Program-made: the position numbers and the translations under genes
The notes under the pieces: generated by a model
What the model was told of the DNA's origin: nothing
Database searches by the model: none
The model's input: only the letters and a program-made list of their open reading frames with translations
Assembly (NCBI GenBank): GCA_008501835.1
Contig: QQUB01000263.1
Location: 1-6,356, forward strand
Source of the DNA: Bacteroidota bacterium
GTDB lineage: Bacteria > Bacteroidota > Bacteroidia > Chitinophagales > Saprospiraceae
Length of the DNA stretch: 6,356 bases
Direction of reading: 5' to 3'
In this document: positions 3,801 to 6,356 of the stretch, piece after piece
Position numbering within the stretch: position 1 is the stretch's first letter
Layout of the letters: each line of letters opens with the position of its first letter

Positions 3801-6356
3801 ATACTTGTTCAATGCTGCCACTTCCTTTAATCAGCCTTTGAACATGTGGGATGTTTCAGGAGCGACTTTAATGTTTAGAATGTTTAACGGTGCATCCTCC
3901 TTTGATCAAAATTTGGGTGACTGGGATATTTCTAATGTTACCAATATGGACCTCATGTTATCGGGTTCAGGATTATCCATTCAAAACTACGATAATACCC
4001 TCATCGGATGGGCAAACGGGCCGGTCTTGCCAAATATTACACTTGGGGCAACCGGGTTAAAGTATTGTTTGGGAGAAGATGCCCGAACCAGCCTGATCAA
4101 TGATGATGGCTGGACGATTAATGGTGATAGTAATGGATGTATGGCCCTCACCTGCCCTGTGGATGTAACTGAAGCAGCATGCCAGAGTCAGGCTGCAGTC
4201 GACGCCGCTTTCGCTAATTGGCTGGCAACAGTAGCAGTGAATGGGGGCTGTAACCCTCAGGTGACGAATAACGCTGCGGGTGCTCCGAATGCTGCAACGG
4301 GTGGAAGTGTCACAGTGACCTTCTCAGCAACAGATGACTGTTCTGGTGCAGGACTGCAGTGTATGGCTTCTTTTACAGTAGAGGCTCCTACAGTCACAGC
4401 CATGATCGATGTGCCATCCACTCAGCTGGATTGTAATACCACAAGTATTACCCTTGATGCTTCAGGCTCTTCGGGTCAGGGAAGTTTAAGTTATATGTGG
4501 ACAGGTGGCAGTACCGGTCCAACGCTGGATGTGATGTCCCCCGGCGACTATTTCGTTACGGTCACCGATGCTGCCAATGGTTGTACGGATGTTACTTCTG
4601 TAACGGTTACTGAAAGCGGTACATCGGATAATTCGGTATTGATCTCTATTACGTTTGATGATTATCCGCAGGAAACAAGTTGGGAAATCAGGGATACCTC
4701 CGGCGCATTAATTGCCAGTGGTGGATTATATCCCGATGAGCCGGATGGCAGTACCCTAAATATACCGCTTTGTATTCCGGACGGTTGTTATGATTTCATA
4801 ATCTTTGACACTGCCGGAGATGGTCTTTGCTGTGGTTACGGAATAGGGTCCTATATCGTTACGGATGTTGATGGAGATATAATTGCCGGCGGAGCTGAGT
4901 TTACGCTTGAAGAAACAACAAGCTTCTGTTTACCTTTTATTCCGATGGATCCGGACATTGTCATATTAACCCCTCAGGGGACCGTTTTAGATTGTAATAT
5001 TAATGAGGTGACACTCGACGCTTCAACAAGTACGGGTGATCATCAGCTGGAGTATATATGGTCCGATGAATCTTTTGCTACTATAGGCACGGATCCTGTT
5101 TTAATGGTCAATGAACCTGGTACTTACCAACTCCAGTTGAGCGACCTCGTTACAGGAGCTACAGATCTTGAATTAATTACGATCACTGAAAATTATACGG
5201 AACCAACGGCAATGATTGATGCTCCGACCACGCAACTTGATTGTGAAACGGGTAGTATTACTCTGGATGCTACTGGCTCTTCCGGGCAGGGAGCTCTGAG
5301 TTTTGAATGGACGGGCGGTAGCACAGGCTCAACATTGGAAGTCACCGCTGCCGGAGAATATTTTGTAACCGTGACGGATGCAGCGAATGGCTGTAGCTCT
5401 GTCGACAATATACTGATTACCGAGAGTACTGAAGTACCCTGGATACAGGCAGGAGCCGCCCCGACTACGGAATTGAATTGTATTTATGATTTCTCCATAT
5501 TGTGGTCCACCGGTGGTGGAACGACAGGTGAGGGAGTGACCCTCGTTTGGAGTAACGGGTATGTCGGTAGTGGTCCGACAGTGACTGAGCCCGGCATTTA
5601 TACGGTTACCATCACGGATCTTGGAAATGGATGTACTAATGAAACCTCAGTGACGATAACGGAAAATATTACGCCACCTACACCGGACATAAGTGCCCCG
5701 GCAACTCATCTTGATTGCAATAATCCTTCTATTCTCCTTGATGCTTCCGGTTCCACTGGTCAGGGGACGCTAAGTTATGAATGGAACACCGGCGGCGGAC
5801 CAACACCTGATGCTCAATATGAATTTGAAAACAATACAAATGACAGTGCTGGAGCAAACAACGGAACCGCACAGAACGGACCAACCTATATAGCTGGCCA
5901 GGTTGGGCAAGCCATTGATCTGGATGGTATTAATCAACACGTGACCTTGCCTTCCGGAATGTTTGATACCTACAACGACTTCTCCTTTGCTGCCTGGGTA
6001 AACTGGGATGGATCCGGTTCGTCTCTTTGGGAACGTATTTTTGACTTTGGTAATAATACTTCTCAATATATGGTCCTCTCGCCAAATGGCTGGCCAAATA
6101 ACTTGCGGTTTGTTATTACAACATCCGGAGCAGGAGGACAACAGGGTTTGGCATCGAGCACTCCTCTTCCAATCAATGAATGGACACACGTTTCTATTGT
6201 CTTGGATGGTGATACTGGAACCTTGTATGTTAACGGCTCCGTTGTTGATTCAGGTACAATAACAATCGACCCTTCTGACATAGCACCAATGTTGAACTAC
6301 TTCGGGCGTAGTCAATTTCCAGACGGTCCCCATTTTGATGGCCAGATCGATGATGT
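742..6356 (+). CDS. Giant multidomain secreted/surface protein, adhesin-like (3' end outside window)
   Basis: A single open frame runs from ATG 742 to the window edge: 1871 complete codons, no stop, no frameshift. The start is fixed by an in-frame TGA at 727-729 and by the signal peptide directly after it. Residues 1-30 form a Sec signal peptide: charged N-region (MTKVYTFNK), hydrophobic core (about 11-24), and LLA|Q as the likely cut site. Domains then follow in this order: propeller-like repeats 32-374; GDGLCC module and Ig-like 380-563; the same pair 565-746; SprB-like 747-823; PKD-like cap and BspA/DUF285 repeats 831-1133; CPVDVTEAACQ domain 1137-1214; SprB-like 1217-1292; GDGLCC and Ig-like 1297-1484; SprB-like 1487-1562 and 1565-1642; half repeat 1645-1690; LamG-like from 1691. 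No catalytic domain is visible. The make-up fits a large extracellular adhesin or glycan-binding protein. A type IX sorting domain would be expected at the unseen C-terminus. The exact ligand is unknown. Confidence 0.93.
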   Translation, partial: MTKVYTFNKTFAWALAGAMFVIFGSTKLLAQESWGYVGTFNFSGTSIDRTDIEFSSTGEPHVAYSAGIQLSVKRFNGSSWETVGTENFAFLSPLADALAPSLALDGMDVPYVAFIDLLDGLRVMKFDGTNWVDVGATGFINANKSPSLAIYNNEPYVAAADNDNGGNLTMKKFDGTNWVTIGFEGFSDQAEQVQLAFSPAGIPTVAYVNPGTNSVNVMTYEWQEEFMDVLWSFVGSGNITDQTDFLSLAVGGANESEYIAFQDGNAGNMASVMRFSGTAWEYVGAQGVSDGAIEYTSLAIFENEPYLAYGDEANGGGVTVKKFSGGVWETIGSEAFTAHGPLNLNLALYHGQPFVSYRDNDAGTGSGASVMKYDCFDNRYDLNIVFDNFPGDISWEVKNLVGETVASEGPYNFLSAGDTLDVSFCLADGCYEFIINDSYGDGLCCAQGNGFYTLTNAQGDTLAQGAEFSFSETTQICVAMELPKAVIASPEGTALNCYGGSLLLDGSNSFGDNNLSYQWEDATQTIIGTDPTVAVTAAGTYYLQVTDEVTMETDLDSVQITEAGNLFLNINFDDYPGDISWDLAGNNGFFMSGGPYTDEPAGSTLTIPFCAESDCYNLNIYDSFGDGLCCAWGDGAYSITNLTGDTLAMGAVFDTLETSFFCLVNSPTAIINPLQGTEVNCHFPEITLDGSGSNGENSLTYEWTDGISVLGTDPTFTVDDSGVYYLIATDAVNLSSDTASVAITGGPPFLATEIFPTVAHLDCDNPSSTLLVGIFNAQGAINYLWSNDSTSDEITVNAGGTYSVTVTDTANGCEATHSVVISEAVIGCTPFITTWETTASNESVTVPAYGTGFGYNIDWGDGTLETGLTGPAMHTYSSPGVHTVSITGELTNTSFQTTGDSDKLQSIEQWGTIEWTTFEYGFRYCTNLVINASDAPDLSNVTSMHWAFSDCTSLNSDISFWNMSNIQSTRNMFNGATSFNQPLNSWDVSNVTDMGGMFNGAISFNQPLDMWDVSSVSDMIYLFNAATSFNQPLNMWDVSGATLMFRMFNGASSFDQNLGDWDISNVTNMDLMLSGSGLSIQNYDNTLIGWANGPVLPNITLGATGLKYCLGEDARTSLINDDGWTINGDSNGCMALTCPVDVTEAACQSQAAVDAAFANWLATVAVNGGCNPQVTNNAAGAPNAATGGSVTVTFSATDDCSGAGLQCMASFTVEAPTVTAMIDVPSTQLDCNTTSITLDASGSSGQGSLSYMWTGGSTGPTLDVMSPGDYFVTVTDAANGCTDVTSVTVTESGTSDNSVLISITFDDYPQETSWEIRDTSGALIASGGLYPDEPDGSTLNIPLCIPDGCYDFIIFDTAGDGLCCGYGIGSYIVTDVDGDIIAGGAEFTLEETTSFCLPFIPMDPDIVILTPQGTVLDCNINEVTLDASTSTGDHQLEYIWSDESFATIGTDPVLMVNEPGTYQLQLSDLVTGATDLELITITENYTEPTAMIDAPTTQLDCETGSITLDATGSSGQGALSFEWTGGSTGSTLEVTAAGEYFVTVTDAANGCSSVDNILITESTEVPWIQAGAAPTTELNCIYDFSILWSTGGGTTGEGVTLVWSNGYVGSGPTVTEPGIYTVTITDLGNGCTNETSVTITENITPPTPDISAPATHLDCNNPSILLDASGSTGQGTLSYEWNTGGGPTPDAQYEFENNTNDSAGANNGTAQNGPTYIAGQVGQAIDLDGINQHVTLPSGMFDTYNDFSFAAWVNWDGSGSSLWERIFDFGNNTSQYMVLSPNGWPNNLRFVITTSGAGGQQGLASSTPLPINEWTHVSIVLDGDTGTLYVNGSVVDSGTITIDPSDIAPMLNYFGRSQFPDGPHFDGQIDD
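835..1863 (+). repeat. Seven-repeat beta-propeller-like domain
   Basis: Residues 32-374 contain seven copies of a pattern of about 48 residues: a hydrophobic pair with A-Y/F ('PYVAY.D' type), an acidic/Gly turn, 'VMKFDGTNW'-type strands, then W-x-x-[V/I]-G. The VA(Y/F)-like cores lie at A63, A113, A158, A206, A260, A308 and S356 (spacing 50, 45, 48, 54, 48, 48). The Trp of the WxxVG motif is at 80, 131, 178, 231 (diverged, after a short insertion), 280 and 328. An extra SWGYVG at 33-38 has no VAY core before it, and the last core (356) has VMKYD but no WxxVG after it. The N-terminal strand would therefore complete the last blade, a usual way to close a propeller. The region has no cysteine. 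Similar repeats occur in many secreted Bacteroidota proteins. Its role is probably ligand binding or structural; no enzyme motif is seen. Confidence 0.7.
1879..2178 (+). repeat. GDGLCC cysteine module, copy 1
   Basis: Residues 380-479 begin with 'LNIVFDNFPGDISWEV', have a Gly/Pro-Tyr turn ('EGPYNF'), then a five-cysteine core: C425, C430, C444, C445 and C477, including 'NDSYGDGLCC' (436-445). It ends in a short strand 'QGAEF' and 'TQICV'. The same module recurs at 565-664 and 1297-1397. It resembles a module I recall from many secreted Bacteroidota proteins; I know of no proven function. The D-x-x-G-D-G core could bind a metal such as calcium, but that is inference. It is joined directly to an Ig-like domain. 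Confidence 0.75.
2188..2430 (+). repeat. Ig/PKD-like domain following cysteine module 1
   Basis: Residues 483-563 follow the pattern 'A.I..P.GT.LNC' (C497), 'LLLDGSNSFGDNNLSYQW', 'IGTDPTVAV', 'AGTYYLQVTD', 'SVQITEA'. This is the SprB/PKD-like beta-sandwich plan seen elsewhere in this protein. It differs in having the GTDP turn and in lacking the second cysteine (NGC) near its end, where it reads 'VTDEVTMETDLDS'. Its closest relatives here are 666-746 and 1403-1484, which also follow a GDGLCC module. Confidence 0.72.
2434..2733 (+). repeat. GDGLCC cysteine module, copy 2
   Basis: Residues 565-664 repeat the plan of copy 1: 'LNINFDDYPGDISWDL', 'SGGPYTDEPAGSTLTIPFC', 'YDSFGDGLCC' (621-630), 'GAVF' and 'SFFCLV'. 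The cysteines are C610, C615, C629, C630 and C662, with exactly the same spacing as copy 1. It follows the previous Ig-like domain by one residue, so the two-domain unit is repeated head to tail. Confidence 0.75.
2737..2979 (+). repeat. Ig/PKD-like domain following cysteine module 2
   Basis: Residues 666-746 read 'PTAIINPLQGTEVNC' (C681), 'ITLDGSGSNGENSLTYEW', 'LGTDPTFTV', 'SGVYYLIATD', 'SVAITGG'. As in the first copy there is only one cysteine and a GTDP turn. It ends at a GGPP linker to the next domain. Confidence 0.72.
2980..3210 (+). repeat. SprB-like Ig/PKD repeat R1
   Basis: Residues 747-823 have 'HLDC' (C763), 'LLVGIFNAQGAINYLWSND', 'AGGTYSVTVTDTANGC' (C813) and 'SVVISEA'. The two cysteines are 50 residues apart and probably pair. 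The plan matches the repeated SprB/PKD-type domains of gliding and adhesion proteins in Bacteroidota. It links the cysteine-module units to the BspA-type block. Confidence 0.72.
3232..4140 (+). repeat. BspA/DUF285 module with PKD-like cap
   Basis: Residues 831-1133 form a complete module. It opens with a PKD-like cap, 'FITTWETTASNESVTVPAYG', then 'IDWGDGTLETG' and 'HTYSSPGVHTVSITGE'. After the linker 'LQSIEQWGTIEWTTFEYGF' come six leucine-rich-type repeats of 25-26 residues. The end cap 'YDNTLIGWANG' then 'KYCLGEDARTSLINDDGWTI' matches the usual C-cap of this family. BspA-type (DUF285) proteins are found in Bacteroidota, mycoplasmas and protists and often act in adhesion. The module looks intact, with no internal stop or frame break. 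Confidence 0.88.
3505..3957 (+). repeat. Six tandem BspA-type repeats of 25-26 residues (75-bp DNA period)
   Basis: Repeats begin at F922, F948, F973, F998, F1023 and F1048: one of 26 residues, then 25 each time. The consensus is 'FNGATSFNQPLN.WDVSNVTDM..M'. The first two are diverged ('CTNLVINASDAPDLSNVTSM', 'CTSLNSDISFWNMSNIQSTR'). At DNA level the later copies are close: TTTAATCAGCCTTTGAAC occurs identically at 3676-3693 and 3826-3843, 150 bp apart, and ATGTGGGATGTTTC at 3769-3782 and 3844-3857, 75 bp apart. Confidence 0.88.
4150..4383 (+). other. CPVDVTEAACQ domain (HYR/Ig-like)
   Basis: Residues 1137-1214 begin 'TCPVDVTEAACQSQAAVDAA', then 'FANWLATVAVNGGCNPQVTN', 'AGAPNAATGGSVTVTFSATD', and end with 'DDCSGAGLQCMASFTVEAPT'. 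The cysteines are C1138, C1147, C1170, C1200 and C1207. The pattern recalls an Ig/HYR-like domain repeated many times in large Saprospiraceae surface proteins; here there is one copy. Its role is structural or adhesive by analogy. The family link is from memory and unconfirmed. Confidence 0.6.
4390..4617 (+). repeat. SprB-like Ig/PKD repeat R2
   Basis: Residues 1217-1292 read 'TAMIDVPSTQLDC' (C1231), 'ITLDASGSSGQGSLSYMWTG', 'GDYFVTVTDAANGC' (C1281) and 'SVTVTES'. The cysteine spacing is 50. It is the closest relative of R3 (1487-1562): 53 of 74 aligned residues are identical by hand count. Confidence 0.75.
4630..4932 (+). repeat. GDGLCC cysteine module, copy 3
   Basis: Residues 1297-1397 repeat the module: 'LISITFDDYPQETSWEI', 'SGGLYPDEPDGSTLNIPLC', 'FDTAGDGLCC' (1355-1364), 'GGAEF' and 'SFCLPF'. 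The cysteines C1344, C1349, C1363, C1364 and C1396 keep the spacing of copies 1 and 2 exactly. It stands about 630 residues after copy 2 and is again followed by a GTDP-type Ig-like domain. Confidence 0.75.
4948..5193 (+). repeat. Ig/PKD-like domain following cysteine module 3
   Basis: Residues 1403-1484 read 'DPDIVILTPQGTVLDC' (C1418), 'VTLDASTSTGDHQLEYIWSD', 'IGTDPVLMV', 'PGTYQLQLSD' and 'LITITEN'. There is a single cysteine and a GTDP turn, as in the domains at 483-563 and 666-746, so the module and this Ig subtype travel together. Confidence 0.72.
5200..5427 (+). repeat. SprB-like Ig/PKD repeat R3
   Basis: Residues 1487-1562 read 'PTAMIDAPTTQLDC' (C1501), 'ITLDATGSSGQGALSFEWTG', 'GEYFVTVTDAANGC' (C1551) and 'NILITES', with cysteines 50 apart. 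It is very similar in protein to R2 but differs at many third codon positions. Confidence 0.75.
5434..5667 (+). repeat. SprB-like Ig/PKD repeat R4
   Basis: Residues 1565-1642 are a more diverged member: 'PTTELNC' (C1580), 'TLVWSNGYVGSGPTVTEPG', 'IYTVTITDLGNGC' (C1631) and 'SVTITEN'. The cysteine spacing is 51. The usual LDASGS stretch is replaced by 'SILWSTGGGTTGEG'. Confidence 0.7.
5674..5811 (+). repeat. Half SprB-like repeat R5, broken by the LamG domain
   Basis: Residues 1645-1690 match the first half of R2/R3: 'ISAPATHLDC' (C1659), then 'ILLDASGSTGQGTLSYEWNT' and GGG. The expected second half ('AG.YFVTVTDAANGC') is missing. The sequence passes through 'PTPD' straight into a LamG-like domain. 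C1659 therefore has no partner in the visible sequence. Confidence 0.7.
5812..6356 (+). other. LamG-like jelly-roll domain (cut by window edge)
   Basis: From residue 1691 the sequence follows the LamG-like (concanavalin A-like) pattern: 'YEFENNTNDSAGANNGTAQN', 'AIDLDGINQHVTLP', 'FSFAAWVNWDG', 'RIFDFGNN', 'NEWTHVSIVLDGDTGTLYVN', 'GRSQFPDGPHFDGQIDD'. The final 'F.G.IDD' strand is the usual end of such domains, so about 180 residues make up nearly the whole domain. These domains often bind glycans or mediate adhesion. No cysteine is present in the visible part. Confidence 0.85.

Noticed and set aside
3505..3957. CRISPR array or non-coding tandem repeat
   Set aside because: The 75-bp periodicity is explained by 25-residue BspA repeats in frame; there are no identical direct repeats separated by unrelated spacers.
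5770..6189. Open frame of 139 codons on the minus strand
   Set aside because: It lies wholly antisense to the LamG-coding region, whose protein is clearly recognisable, and shows no known domain or start context.
742..6356. Frameshift or pseudogene in the giant gene
   Set aside because: The frame was read codon by codon through every domain, and no stop or shift was found; domain patterns continue in one frame.
1..6356. A new defence, mobile or biosynthetic system
   Set aside because: No nuclease, polymerase, transposase, phage, toxin or enzyme motif is visible; both genes encode extracellular structural domains.

Overview
The window holds the 3' end of one gene and the first 5.6 kb of a second, very large gene on the same strand. 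Both encode exported, repeat-rich proteins of a style typical of Bacteroidota. The signs are a signal peptide ending in LLAQ, an A-rich leader with no Shine-Dalgarno sequence, moderate GC, and domain types common in secreted proteins of that phylum: SprB/PKD-like repeats with paired LDC and NGC motifs, BspA-type 25-residue repeats, a 'CPVDVTEAACQ' domain, and a cysteine module with a GDGLCC core. This mix recalls Saprospiraceae such as Lewinella or Haliscomenobacter. The phylum call is firm; the family call is recalled resemblance only.

Layout. Positions 2-667 carry the C-terminal 221 codons of a fibronectin type III protein with no visible sorting domain at its end. A 74-bp gap (668-741) follows, with a GC-rich dyad and a T tract but no clear promoter. 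From ATG 742 one reading frame stays open to the window edge at 6356 (1871 complete codons) with no stop or frameshift, so the gene continues beyond the window.

The domain order of the large protein, by residue, is: signal peptide 1-30; seven-bladed propeller-like region 32-374; two tandem units of GDGLCC module plus Ig-like domain (380-563 and 565-746); an SprB-like repeat (747-823); a BspA/DUF285 block with its own PKD-like cap (831-1133); a CPVDVTEAACQ domain (1137-1214); an SprB-like repeat (1217-1292); a third GDGLCC plus Ig-like unit (1297-1484); two further SprB-like repeats (1487-1642); half of another (1645-1690); and a LamG-like jelly roll (from 1691) cut by the window edge.

The likely role is a giant cell-surface or secreted adhesin, possibly exported by the type IX system. 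The C-terminal sorting domain that would show this lies outside the window. The two genes may be co-transcribed and are both surface proteins, but nothing here shows a direct partnership. I see no RNA genes, CRISPR, mobile element, phage, defence or biosynthetic genes. The most interesting signals lie inside the big protein: cysteine spacings conserved to the residue, a cysteine count that suggests a disulfide between neighbouring domains, and an Ig-like repeat broken in the middle by the LamG domain.
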